A DNA stretch of 22,221 nucleotides from Clostridia bacterium BRH_c25 (GCA_001515955.1 LOES01000224.1:1-22221), one strand, 5' to 3'. Shown: positions 14,456-21,762, counted from the first letter of the stretch. Notes: generated by a model not told the origin, from the sequence alone. Translations and numbers: made by a program.

Positions 14456-15768
14456 TTTCTTCCCACTCCCTTATATAAAAATCCAAAGCTTTTTACATAA
14501 CCAGGCTCATATACATTTCTAAGATCTATAAAAATGGGAGTTCGAACAATAGATTTCAATTTTGAAAAATCAAGGCTCATAAAATCCTTCCACTCAGTGA
14601 TAAGTACAATGCAGTCGCTATCTTCACAGGTCGAATATATATCACTGCAATATTCAATAGAAAAATCAGGATAAGCTTTTTTGGCATTTTCCATAGCTTT
14701 TTGATCAAAAGCTTTGATCTTAACTTCATTATCTAATAGCATTTTTATTATATTGATAGCTGGTGCTTCTCGGATGTCATCTGTTTCCGGTTTAAAAGCA
14801 ATTCCTAAAATGGCAATTGTCTTATTCTCAAGATTGCCAATTGTATTTTTTATCTTTTCAAACATTATCCTAGGCTGATTATAGTTTACTTCCACTGTGC
14901 TTTCTGCAATCTTTGGTATGTATCCAAGATTTTTGCCTATATTTACAAGTGCCTTAGTATCTTTAGGAAAACAGCTTCCTCCGTAGCCAGGTCCGGGATT
15001 TAAAAACTTTGGTCCTATTCTGCTATCCAGCCCCATTGCTTTAGATACAACGCTAATATCAGCATTGCAGAAATCACACATATCTGCTATCTCGTTTATA
15101 TAGCTTATTTTTGTTGCTAAAAAGGCATTTGAAGCATATTTTATCATTTCCGCTGTTTCTATATTAGCCACTACTATTGGTATATCCAATTGAATCTGCA
15201 CATTATATATCCTTTTCATAATATTTAAGGCTGTTTCACCTTCAGTACCTATTACAATTCTGTCAGGCTTTAAAAAATCCTTAACAGCAGTTCCTTCTCG
15301 TAGAAACTCCGGATTAGATACAACATCAAAGCTAAACGCTTTGGTTCTCTGCTGCAAAATGGTTTTTATTTCTGATTTAATCCATTGTCCTGTCCCTACG
15401 GGAACAGTACTTTTACATACTATAACCTTATAGTCCTCCATATGATTTGCAATCTCTCGTGCTACCTGATACACATATTTAAGATCTGCTGAATCATCTT
15501 GCAGCGGAGGCGTACCCACTGCAATAAAAATAACTTCAGCGTGCTTTACAGCTTCTTTTATAGATGTTGTGAAATTTAATCTTTTTAAACTATGGTTTTC
15601 TCTTACAATATTCTCGAGACCTGGTTCATATATCGGGACTATTCCGTTTTTCAATTTTTTAATTTTATCTTCATCAACATCCATACAGATTACATTCATT
15701 CCTAACTGTGCAAGACACCCCCCCGTAACTAGTCCTACATATCCAACACCAATAACAGCAATATTCAT
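14452..15768 (-). CDS. ugd: UDP-glucose 6-dehydrogenase
   Basis: The enzyme oxidises UDP-glucose to UDP-glucuronate with two NAD+. The 438-residue protein starts MNIAVIGVGYVGLVTGG (Rossmann GxGxxG). It has the GTPP motif near 85-88, K119 in VCKSTVPVGTG, and the catalytic cysteine C266 in GPGYGGSCFPKDTKAL. The C-terminal UDP-binding domain begins near NKTIAILGIAFKPETDD. The start is ATG 15768, six bases after AAGGGGGA; upstream in-frame sequence to 15792 lacks a ribosome site. The stop overlaps the start of the epimerase by four bases, so the pair is translationally coupled and supplies uronic-acid nucleotide sugars for the glycan made by this cluster. Confidence 0.94.
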   Translation of the reverse strand: MNIAVIGVGYVGLVTGGCLAQLGMNVICMDVDEDKIKKLKNGIVPIYEPGLENIVRENHSLKRLNFTTSIKEAVKHAEVIFIAVGTPPLQDDSADLKYVYQVAREIANHMEDYKVIVCKSTVPVGTGQWIKSEIKTILQQRTKAFSFDVVSNPEFLREGTAVKDFLKPDRIVIGTEGETALNIMKRIYNVQIQLDIPIVVANIETAEMIKYASNAFLATKISYINEIADMCDFCNADISVVSKAMGLDSRIGPKFLNPGPGYGGSCFPKDTKALVNIGKNLGYIPKIAESTVEVNYNQPRIMFEKIKNTIGNLENKTIAILGIAFKPETDDIREAPAINIIKMLLDNEVKIKAFDQKAMENAKKAYPDFSIEYCSDIYSTCEDSDCIVLITEWKDFMSLDFSKLKSIVRTPIFIDLRNVYEPGYVKSFGFLYKGVGRN

Positions 15769-15819
15769 AGCGATCCCCCTTATTATCATCATTTTCTATA
15801 ACTTCATTAAAAAGCTATA

Positions 15820-15868
15820 ATAAAATCGAGTAGCAATAAGCTTACTATTTATTGCTACTTGATTTTAT
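15820..15868 (-). terminator. long hairpin between glycosyltransferase and ugd
   Basis: Twenty-base arms (15820-15839 and 15849-15868) pair with one G/A difference that becomes a G-U wobble in RNA, around a nine-base loop. On the minus strand the stem ends in ATTTTAT followed by TATAGCTTTTT. It would terminate or attenuate transcription after the glycosyltransferase, separating the kinase/transferase genes from ugd-epimerase. Confidence 0.7.
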
Positions 15869-15882
15869 TTTTATGCTATAAT

Positions 15883-17031
15883 TTACAAGCCTGTTGTTTC
15901 GACACCACGGAAGAGCTCTAATAAATCATTAGCAACTCTTTCCCAGCTATACCTCTCAACAGCACGACTGCGTCCTGTTTTTCCAAGCTTAAGTGCTACA
16001 GCAGGATTGTCTAGCAGATAGTTTATTCCTTCTGCAAAGACATTAGGATTACTGTAATCGTCTATTTCTATACCATTTCCATATTCCCATGATACTACCT
16101 CGGCATTTCCTCCTCTGTTTGTTGTTATTATAGGTAAGCCTGCAGCCATTGCTTCATAATGAACCCTTGACAGTGGCTCTTCCCATTGAGAAGCACATAT
16201 AAATATATCTCCTAAGTTGAAATAGTCAGCCATTTCCGATGGTGGAACAAATCCGGTATACAGTACAGGTCCTTTCAGCTTTTCGGAAAATAGCTTAAGT
16301 GATCGAATATAATCATCGGATTTATTATCACCATACCATTTACTTCCTACAACAATCAATGCTACATCATTTCTGCTGTCCATAACTGTTTCCATTGCTT
16401 TTAGTACAATATCTGCGCCCTTCTTAGGGCTAAGTCTGCTTACATAAAGAACTATTTTATCTTTGCCCAGCTTTGATTTTAATCTATCTCTATTTTCAGT
16501 TCCTTTTTCAGACCAACTGGGTTGAAACTTATCAACATCGACCCCAGAATAAACTACATTTAACTTTTTATCCGCAATTGGATAGAGCCTTCTAATCCCA
16601 TCAGCAATAAACTTACTCACTGTGGTAATAAATTCTACAGTTTCTATGCATTCAACAGCTATTTCAGGAGGTATCTTTTTCGGAAGAAACATTTCATTAT
16701 GGATGCTAAGACTAAATTTAGCATTTTTTAGTTTTTTACTTAAAATAGGAACCCAAAGAGGTCTGTTGAATACATGAACGATATCAAACTCATCATTTAA
16801 CTGAGCCATTACATTATTAACATATTCTTCCTTGTCTTTGCCGGAAACTCTTATATAATTCACTCCATCTACTGTCTCTTGTTCAGGCAAACCGGGATGA
16901 GCTATGCAAAAGACAGTTATATCATGATGTATTGATAAATAAGGTAAGATCCCTTCAATATATTGTTGAATTGCGCCGCCTGAAACAGGAGGAACAGGAA
17001 GCTTTTCAGTACAAACCAATGCAATTTTCAA
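15883..17031 (-). CDS. cotSA: GT4-family glycosyltransferase, CotSA-like
   Basis: This retaining GT-B glycosyltransferase has 382 residues. It has the N-terminal acceptor-domain signature PPVSGGAIQQYIEGI and a C-terminal GT4 nucleotide-sugar domain (VLYVSRLSPKKGADIVLKAM). The EX7E motif is EPLSRVHYE within SQWEEPLSRVHYEAMAAGLP. This arrangement matches CotSA spore-coat transferases, and the two CotS-like kinase genes directly upstream strengthen the call. It starts with TTG at 17031, six bases after GAGGTG, and lies eleven bases behind the kinase stop. The donor sugar is unknown; UDP-GlcA or UDP-GalA from the following genes are candidates. Confidence 0.87.
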   Translation of the reverse strand: MKIALVCTEKLPVPPVSGGAIQQYIEGILPYLSIHHDITVFCIAHPGLPEQETVDGVNYIRVSGKDKEEYVNNVMAQLNDEFDIVHVFNRPLWVPILSKKLKNAKFSLSIHNEMFLPKKIPPEIAVECIETVEFITTVSKFIADGIRRLYPIADKKLNVVYSGVDVDKFQPSWSEKGTENRDRLKSKLGKDKIVLYVSRLSPKKGADIVLKAMETVMDSRNDVALIVVGSKWYGDNKSDDYIRSLKLFSEKLKGPVLYTGFVPPSEMADYFNLGDIFICASQWEEPLSRVHYEAMAAGLPIITTNRGGNAEVVSWEYGNGIEIDDYSNPNVFAEGINYLLDNPAVALKLGKTGRSRAVERYSWERVANDLLELFRGVETTGL

Positions 17032-17042
17032 ATATTACACCT

Positions 17043-18062
17043 CTATTCAAATAAATTCCTTAATAAGGTAACCTTTGCTTTTTCAAATCTAACGACCTTT
17101 TCAATTTCTGATGGATTTATTTGTTTATTATTTATATATTGATTTTTAATAAGTCCATGAAACCAATGGGGGAATAACAAATCAATATATAATATTTTCT
17201 TCTCATCATCTGTTATAGGATTTTCACTTGAATACCAACTTAAAATATCATTGATTGTGTTGATATTCAGCATACCATTATCTATTGCCAGTTTACCTAT
17301 TATTTTCCTCAAGTCTCTAGCTGAAAAATCATAGGTTACTGAGTCTAAATCAAGTACAATGACTCCGCTTGGAGTAGAAATAGCATTTCCTTTTCCAAAG
17401 TCCTGATGACAGAGCACCTTTAAAGCTGAGTTTGGTGTTGAAAGATTTTTATACTGTGATTGATCAATAAGCTCCAAGGCTAAATTAGATACATCTATCA
17501 TTGAATCAACACATTTTAAATATGAAGCGTGAGACCTATTAGACTTGTTTGTTAATGCAAAGTCCTTCCATGTCTCAAACCTGTTTTTCATAGAAGTGTA
17601 TTGCTCAGGCCATCTTCCGAATTTCGATGATTCTCTGGCATTTTCAGGATATTGATATCCTCTTGATGCCTTGTGAAATTTTGCGAGTCCCTTGAGAGCG
17701 GCTTCAAGATCGGTTTTATTGTTAAAGTTAAGATCTTTACCCTCTAACCATTCATAAACAACAAACAGCTGATTATTGTATTGTACAATGGGTTGATCGT
17801 TTTGGTTTAGTATAATTCCTGGAACATTTCCACCAGAATTTTTAATATAAATTTGTGCATATACAGAGAATAGTACCTTGTCGTAGGTTTGTCTTAATCT
17901 CTTTAAACACAGTGTTTTGCCAGATGTCTTAATTTTCCATACAGCTTTTATCCCACCGCTTTGAATAATTAAAATGTTTTGAGGTGCAATACCATATTCC
18001 TGTAACACTGCGACCGCTAAATTATACAAATCTTTTTTCGATTCGTTTGTTACTTCACTCAT
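17043..18062 (-). CDS. cotS: CotS-family spore coat kinase-like protein (copy 1)
   Basis: The protein has 339 residues with an aminoglycoside-phosphotransferase fold. A possible ATP-site lysine is K54 in LCLKRL. The catalytic loop is CHQDFGKGN (H219, D221, N226) and the metal-binding motif LDLDS (D238, D240), so all key residues for phosphotransfer are present. CotS/YtaA/YsxE-type proteins are spore-coat components; in sporulating bacteria they occur next to CotSA as here. AAGGAAGGA precedes ATG 18062. The C-terminal segment LYIDLLFPHWFHGLIKN is nearly repeated in the pseudogene at 20323-20556. The natural substrate is unknown. Confidence 0.87.
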   Translation of the reverse strand: MSEVTNESKKDLYNLAVAVLQEYGIAPQNILIIQSGGIKAVWKIKTSGKTLCLKRLRQTYDKVLFSVYAQIYIKNSGGNVPGIILNQNDQPIVQYNNQLFVVYEWLEGKDLNFNNKTDLEAALKGLAKFHKASRGYQYPENARESSKFGRWPEQYTSMKNRFETWKDFALTNKSNRSHASYLKCVDSMIDVSNLALELIDQSQYKNLSTPNSALKVLCHQDFGKGNAISTPSGVIVLDLDSVTYDFSARDLRKIIGKLAIDNGMLNINTINDILSWYSSENPITDDEKKILYIDLLFPHWFHGLIKNQYINNKQINPSEIEKVVRFEKAKVTLLRNLFE

Positions 18063-18125
18063 ATATTTCTATCCTTCCTTAAAAACAAATTTTATTTACT
18101 AATATTTTGAGTTATTGAACTATAT

Positions 18126-18171
18126 ATTTCGCAAAAAACATTTTACATTCTCAATTCAAATTTTGCGAAAT
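18126..18171. terminator. 11-bp inverted repeat between the kinase genes
   Basis: ATTTCGCAAAA (18126-18136) and TTTTGCGAAAT (18161-18171) are perfectly complementary, with a 24-base AT-rich spacer. On the minus strand it follows the 63-bp repeat after kinase copy 2. It is weak as a terminator because the loop is long and the T-run lies inside the stem; it may instead belong to the adjacent repeat. Confidence 0.5.
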
Positions 18172-18173
18172 GT

Positions 18174-18236
18174 TTCCTTGATTGTTATTGAATTCGCACT
18201 TTGCCCAATGCAAATACTTTTATGCGTTCAATATAA
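18174..18236. repeat. 63-bp dispersed hairpin repeat, copy B
   Basis: This is the second copy of the sequence at 7-69 (60/63 identical). Its right end overlaps the last three codons of kinase copy 2 (the TTA, TAT and TGA codons of that gene). The three differences keep the hairpin possible: CGCAC-GTGCG in copy A becomes CGCAT-GTGCG here on the minus strand, a tolerated U-G pair. Confidence 0.8.
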
Positions 18237-19241
18237 ATTGTCATAAATAGGTGTCATAGCCTTTTCTACGTCTGCCATTTCTTTAATTCTTTTCATATAT
18301 TTTTCTGTTGTCCATGATGTTTCTCTTTGATTGTAATATTTGCTCATAGCTCCTAAAAATAGGTGCGGAAACAATAAATCACATTTTACAACTTGCCATT
18401 CATCAGAAGTTAATGGATTGACTGATTGATAGCATTTAATAATATTTTTTGCCAATTCAGAATTCGCTTTACCTGACTTTTTCATAATTTTATTAAAAAG
18501 CTTTCTAATATCTCTCGCCGGAATATCAAATGTGATAGAATCTGTATCAATAACATAGAGTCCGGATGAAGTCAAGATTAAATTGCCCGCTGCAAAGTCT
18601 TGATGACATAAACAGCCAATTTTATATATCTTATCAACCCAGTTTTTATATTCTTGTCCTTTAAGAGAATTTATAACTTTTTGTCCCTTTTCGTAAAAGT
18701 AAGGAAATTCTTTGATTATTAGCTCTCCGATAGGGGTCTTTCTTTCGGATTGAACTTCTTTTTTGTAGAACGCGTTCATATCCTCAAGCTGCATTGTATA
18801 TTCTTCCACCCACGTACCAAGATGGTTTTTAGGTTTTGAATCCTCAGGAGCTCTGAATCCTGCTGCTGCTTTGTGGAATTTTGCCAATTCTATAACGATC
18901 ATCGCTAACTCTTTAGGAGAATCATATCTCGGGCTGCTGCCTTTTACTGCATCAGTGAGAGTAAAGCATACGTCATTAATAGTAACATAGTCCAGGTTTG
19001 TAGTAGTTTTATTGACCTTTGGAATCAGAATGCCGTTTTGTATAAGATGGTCAACTGCAGATAGAAGGAATTTAAGTGTTTGCTCAGAACTGGAAACTTT
19101 TTTTAGAATCTTATCTCCACTTGAGGTTTTTACCCACCATACTCCTTTTTTTTCCTTATAATTCACATTATCTACGGCCAATACCTTCAAGTCATAATTA
19201 TCCAGTACAGCTTTTATTGGTTCTTGACTTACAGGTGACAA
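18228..19241 (-). CDS. CotS-family spore coat kinase-like protein (copy 2)
   Basis: This is a second aminoglycoside-phosphotransferase-fold protein of 337 residues, clearly distinct from copy 1. The catalytic loop is CHQDFAAGN (H213, D215, N220) and the metal motif IDTDS (D232, D234), both intact. ATP-site lysines lie in GDKILKKV near 43-49. The start is set at TTG 19241, giving MSPVSQEPIKAVLDNYDL, because AGAGGAGGGG lies five bases upstream and the in-frame ATG at 19265 has no ribosome site. The pseudogene at 19993 begins TTG-ACC-ACG...QEPI, supporting this start. It is first in the kinase-kinase-cotSA gene run. Its stop lies inside the 63-bp repeat. Confidence 0.87.
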   Translation of the reverse strand: MSPVSQEPIKAVLDNYDLKVLAVDNVNYKEKKGVWWVKTSSGDKILKKVSSSEQTLKFLLSAVDHLIQNGILIPKVNKTTTNLDYVTINDVCFTLTDAVKGSSPRYDSPKELAMIVIELAKFHKAAAGFRAPEDSKPKNHLGTWVEEYTMQLEDMNAFYKKEVQSERKTPIGELIIKEFPYFYEKGQKVINSLKGQEYKNWVDKIYKIGCLCHQDFAAGNLILTSSGLYVIDTDSITFDIPARDIRKLFNKIMKKSGKANSELAKNIIKCYQSVNPLTSDEWQVVKCDLLFPHLFLGAMSKYYNQRETSWTTEKYMKRIKEMADVEKAMTPIYDNLY

Positions 19242-19303
19242 AATAACCCCTCCTCTATCAACCATATTGATTTCGTATTTTTATTTCCTACCTTAGTTGT
19301 CAT
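19229..19303 (-). CDS. possible 24-codon leader ORF overlapping kinase copy 2 start
   Basis: ATG at 19303, preceded by AAGGAG (19320-19315, spacing 11), opens a 24-codon frame. It begins MTTKVGNKNTKSIWLIEE and ends at TAA 19229-19231, ten bases beyond the kinase TTG start in another frame. Ribosomes finishing here could reinitiate or melt the kinase ribosome site. There is no homology evidence and the call is weak. Confidence 0.25.
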   Translation of the reverse strand: MTTKVGNKNTKSIWLIEEGLFCHL

Positions 19304-19579
19304 TATGCTTCACTCTCCTTTTATGATTAAAGCTACTAACTTGTCCTAGTACATAATATAGAGAAGTTTCTTTTTTGACACATAATATATTAAATTACGA
19401 GGATTTATTTCTAAAGGACAAAGGTGGTAGTTGCACCTCTTTTTACTTTTTACTGCACAACACTAATAAGAAGAAGTTAAATTATTTTTGTAAAACGAGT
19501 AACACACAATGTTATTTCTGAATATTATTGTAGTGAGCAGAAGACAAGCTCAAAACAAATATATATAAGGAGTGTTATT
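19304..19579. other. AT-rich divergent intergenic region
   Basis: This region lies between kinase copy 2 and the amphi-Trp-like gene. ACATAATATA occurs twice (19351-19360 and 19380-19389, 29 bp apart). On the plus strand CATAATATA fits the sigma-K -10 pattern CATANNNTA, and an AC lies 15 bases before the first copy, so a late mother-cell promoter is possible. A small hairpin AGGTG/CACCT (19422-19438) followed by CTTTTTAC could be a terminator or attenuator. Nothing coding is seen. Confidence 0.35.
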
Positions 19580-19810
19580 ATGAAATATCAGGAAGGCTAT
19601 GTTGGAACAAAAGCAGAACTCAGCGACTTTATCAAGAAAGTTTTCCCGGAACTCTTCGCCGGCAAGCTGGTAGTTGAAGGCCAGACAGTACGTATACCCA
19701 GCGACCACGCCCTTGAATACAAAGTAAAATACGATTCAGCAGGGGCCATTGGCATCAAGATTTCATGGGAAGACGAGACTGAAGAAGAAGAACAGGAGTT
19801 TGAAATATAG
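19580..19810 (+). CDS. small amphi-Trp domain-like protein
   Basis: This is a 76-residue acidic protein with no signal peptide. The order of an N-terminal helix (TKAELSDFIKKVFPELFAGK), short strands (LVVEGQTVRIP, LEYKVKYDSA) and a final IGIKISWEDE strand with one tryptophan resembles the amphi-Trp domain. That family's molecular role is not established. A Glu-rich tail (ETEEEEQEFEI) ends the protein. AAGGAG lies eight bases before the ATG. It is monocistronic between the spore kinase cluster and the kinase remnants. The family assignment is from memory of the pattern and moderately sure. Confidence 0.75.
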   Translation: MKYQEGYVGTKAELSDFIKKVFPELFAGKLVVEGQTVRIPSDHALEYKVKYDSAGAIGIKISWEDETEEEEQEFEI

Positions 19811-19814
19811 GACT

Positions 19815-19857
19815 AGTGCCTCGTAACGTATATCCCTTCTTGAGCATGCGAGGCACT
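19815..19857 (+). terminator. inverted repeat after the amphi-Trp-like gene
   Basis: AGTGCCTCG (19815-19823) pairs with CGAGGCACT (19849-19857) around a 25-base spacer, four bases after the stop codon. No T-run follows, so it may protect the 3' end rather than terminate. Confidence 0.4.
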
Positions 19858-19937
19858 GAATCAATGTTGTGATTTTTAACACTTTGAAAGACTAGAAAGC
19901 TGTTGTGTTAATAATCACTAGAACTAATACATGATTA

Positions 19938-19977
19938 AATCAGGGGGAGTTTATCTCCCCCTGATTATAACCTTTTT
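19938..19977 (+). terminator. intrinsic terminator
   Basis: Twelve-base perfect arms AATCAGGGGGAG (19938-19949) and CTCCCCCTGATT (19955-19966), loop TTTAT, are followed by ATAACCTTTTTA. It would end transcription from the amphi-Trp-like gene just before the kinase remnants. Confidence 0.8.
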
Positions 19978-19992
19978 AGGGGAGTGATTGCT

Positions 19993-20308
19993 TTGACCAC
20001 GATCAACCAGGAACCCATAATGGAAGAAACCCTATATATGAATCTCCTCAGGAACTGGAGGCGGTTGTTAAGGAAATGGCAAGGTTCCATCGGGCTTCGG
20101 CAGGCTTTTCCCTTCTTCCCGATACCAAACCTAAAGTTCACCTTGGAATATGGATTGAGGATTATTAGGTGCCATGAATAAATACTATTTCAAGCGGGAT
20201 AAGGAATGGTCAAAGGAAAAATATCTTCTAAGGTTAAAAGAAATGTCTGCCTTTGAAAAGACCATAATACCGGTGCTTGATAATTTTGAATCCCTTTTGT
20301 CTAAATAA
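19993..20308 (+). pseudogene. internally deleted CotS-like kinase (copy-2 type)
   Basis: Three pieces of a kinase related to the gene at 18228-19241 survive in order. A ribosome site AGGGGAG and TTG start encode TTINQEPI (compare SPVSQEPI). After a frame change, from 20022, GRNPIYESPQELEAVVKEM and ARFHRASAGF...HLGIWIEDY match residues about 100-148 of the intact kinase. Then LGAMNKYYFKRDKEW...EKTIIPVLDNF in a third frame (20171-20308) matches its C-terminus, GAMSKYYNQRETSW. About 90 codons are missing at the first junction. The whole catalytic half (CHQDF...IDTDS) is missing at the second, where TAT-TA/TTA-GGT suggests a short shared sequence at the breakpoint. It cannot be functional as a kinase. 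Confidence 0.88.
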
Positions 20309-20322
20309 CTCAGTTGGAAGGA

Positions 20323-20556
20323 ATGAGCAGCTTGGATAACTATATGGAAAATCCAGACCGCCAGTGAAACACTTTGCCTCAAGAGGCTGAGCATGTCTTG
20401 TACATAGACCTGCTGTTTCCCCATTGGTTCTACGGCCTTGTAAAGAATATTTACCAGTCTAATAAAGCTGTAAAGTCAGCTGAAATTGAAAAGATATGTC
20501 AATTAGAGCAGGCCAAAGTCCCGCTTTTGGATTCCTTGCTACGAGGGAGTGAATAA
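20323..20556 (+). pseudogene. truncated CotS-like kinase (copy-1 type)
   Basis: One reading frame runs from ATG 20323 (MSSLDNYMENPDRQ) through an in-frame TGA at 20365-20367. It continues to 20556 with VLYIDLLFPHWFYGLVKN...SAEIEKICQLEQAKVPLL. The latter part matches the C-terminus of the kinase at 17043-18062 (ILYIDLLFPHWFHGLIKN...SEIEKVVRFEKAKVTLL). The N-terminal and catalytic regions, about 270 residues, are gone. Together with the preceding remnant it keeps the gene order of the intact kinase pair, but on the opposite strand. Confidence 0.87.
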
Positions 20557-20584
20557 CTTTAAAAGAGTTATAATGCAACTAACA

Positions 20585-20611
20585 GGCCGATGTCTGTCTT
20601 TGACATCGGCC
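20585..20611 (+). terminator. hairpin after the kinase remnants
   Basis: GGCCGATGTC (20585-20594) and GACATCGGCC (20602-20611) form a 10-bp perfect stem with a seven-base loop, then ATTAAAATTT. It is probably the surviving terminator of the decayed kinase operon and may also serve the convergent gene ending at 20720. Confidence 0.65.
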
Positions 20612-20719
20612 ATTAAAATTTACTTCCTTCATATTCAGCATCAATTTTTACCGTTTACACAAAACTTGAATCATATACCCATGCAGGTCTAACAAGGCTT
20701 TTTTATCCTTTTTATCCTT

Positions 20720-20935
20720 TTAATCATCTTTGCAGACTGCATTGATGTTGACTATCGCCACATTGTTCAATACGAATATGAACTTAACCTTTTTCGGGCA
20801 GCAGCAATCATCATTGTCATGACAGCCTCCGTCATATTCTCTTGAGCTTATCATTTCTTTGATAGCATTTGCATTATTTGCAAGAACTTTTGCTGCTTCA
20901 GATGACAGCAATTCCGGCATCTTTACATAGTCCAT
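20720..20935 (-). CDS. MPEL/CCCP small protein, paralog 1
   Basis: I do not recognise this family. The 71-residue protein begins MDYVKMPELLSSEAAKVLAN, an amphipathic helix shared with the next two genes. A short acidic His/Asp/Cys linker (CHDNDD) follows. It ends CCCPKKVKFIFVLNNVAIVNINAVCKDD, a beta-rich segment nearly identical to the end of the gene at 21848. It has five cysteines and no signal peptide. A perfect AAAGGAGGTGA lies five bases before the ATG. Cysteine-rich small proteins beside spore coat genes are often coat or exosporium components, which is inference here. In-frame sequence after the stop reads KDKKDKK, recalling the K/D repeat of the third paralog. Confidence 0.82.
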   Translation of the reverse strand: MDYVKMPELLSSEAAKVLANNANAIKEMISSREYDGGCHDNDDCCCPKKVKFIFVLNNVAIVNINAVCKDD

Positions 20936-21240
20936 AAAGTCACCTCCTTTCTTTTACTGGGCGGAGAATCAAAACCGGTTCGTCTTCTTCCACTAGCATA
21001 ATATGACTTGTACATTGTTTTGCTACTGATTGTACAAAAAAAACTGTTATAAAAGCAACTGAGTAAAAAAGGCTTCCGTTGAAGCATTTTAACAACCAAG
21101 GAAGCCTTTAATGAAACTCGCTTACGGGGCATAACAGATTAAGGTGGAATTGATGCCCCTGCTCGTTATAAAAAGAAAATGAGACGACCTAAAAGTGTTC
21201 CAGATCGCCCCTGTTTTTAACATTTTAAGTTGTTTTCCCA
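20936..21240. other. intergenic region between paralogs 1 and 2
   Basis: The 305-bp region holds the paralog 1 leader with TTGTACA-N16-TGTACAA (21008-21014, 21031-21037), the terminator 21064-21109, and an inverted repeat GGGGCAT (21126-21132) / ATGCCCC (21153-21159). On the minus strand CATATTATG near 21005 resembles a sigma-K -10 box. No gene is seen. Confidence 0.4.
21064..21109 (-). terminator. intrinsic terminator after paralog 2
   Basis: AAAGGCTTCC (21068-21077) pairs with GGAAGCCTTT (21100-21109), with an inner GTTG/CAAC stem. On the minus strand the stem runs into TTTTTT (21070-21065). It lies about 130 bases past the stop of the gene at 21241, leaving a long 3' UTR. Confidence 0.8.
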
Positions 21241-21720
21241 CTATTCCCAAAACTCCGTGAGCCAAGCCTTGTCTTCCAGTTCCTTCTTCTTTGCAGCTAA
21301 ATGCTCTGCTGCTTCATTCATATCCTTTTTACATCTGGCAACCAGCTTTCTGTTGCATATTTGTCTAGGTATAAGCCTAAGTATTTTCTTAATATCTTCC
21401 ATCCTTGCTTCAAGCACTGCCACCTCCAGCATTAATTGACTAATTTCATTTTCCAGTTTTCCCCAGTGCCAGCCCTCTTGTTCATGTTCTCTGCCGCTTA
21501 TTTTTATGTGATCCTTTGTATCATCTATACCTATAGTTACATTGCAAAAAACAAGCTTAACATTTGTTGAATTGCTATTACAATCTAAAGTACAATTCTT
21601 TCCCACAATTACTTTCTCACCGGACTGATGGTCTACAATTGTTTTAAGCACTTCCGGGTTTTCAGCTATCACTTCTGCAAACTTTGGTGTTATAAGTTCA
21701 GGCATAATTACTTTATTCAT
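21241..21720 (-). CDS. MPEL-family protein with coiled-coil tail, paralog 2
   Basis: The 159-residue protein is of unrecognised function. The N-terminus MNKVIMPELITPKFAEVIAEN matches paralog 1 (MDYVKMPELLSSEAAKVLAN). A central strand NVKLVFCNVTIGIDD corresponds to VKFIFVLNNVAIVNIN but lacks the CCCP cysteines. From about residue 90 a long charged helix follows (LENEISQLMLEVAVLEARM ... AAEHLAAKKKELEDK), likely a coiled coil, and it ends WLTEFWE. The linker holds GKNCTLDCNSNST. GTGAGGTGA lies seven bases before ATG 21720. It is the longest of the three paralogs at its C-terminus and the only one with the coiled coil, so it may be a scaffold or partner of the other two (inference). Confidence 0.82.
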   Translation of the reverse strand: MNKVIMPELITPKFAEVIAENPEVLKTIVDHQSGEKVIVGKNCTLDCNSNSTNVKLVFCNVTIGIDDTKDHIKISGREHEQEGWHWGKLENEISQLMLEVAVLEARMEDIKKILRLIPRQICNRKLVARCKKDMNEAAEHLAAKKKELEDKAWLTEFWE

Positions 21721-21762
21721 ATTTTTTCACCTCACTTTCTGGATCCCGTTATGTATAGTGAA

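Noticed and set aside
19421..19448. AAGGTGGTAGTTGCACCTC followed by Ts, similar to a T-box antiterminator/terminator
   Set aside because: The sequence lacks the GGTACCGCG-type T-box core, there is no visible specifier stem, and the downstream gene has no link to amino-acid metabolism. A small terminator is simpler.
19984..20181. Open frame of 65 codons that could be called a small gene
   Set aside because: Its N-terminal codons match a kinase start, but the rest is out of frame with clear kinase sequence (EMARFHRASAGF) in another frame, so it is a by-product of a deleted pseudogene.
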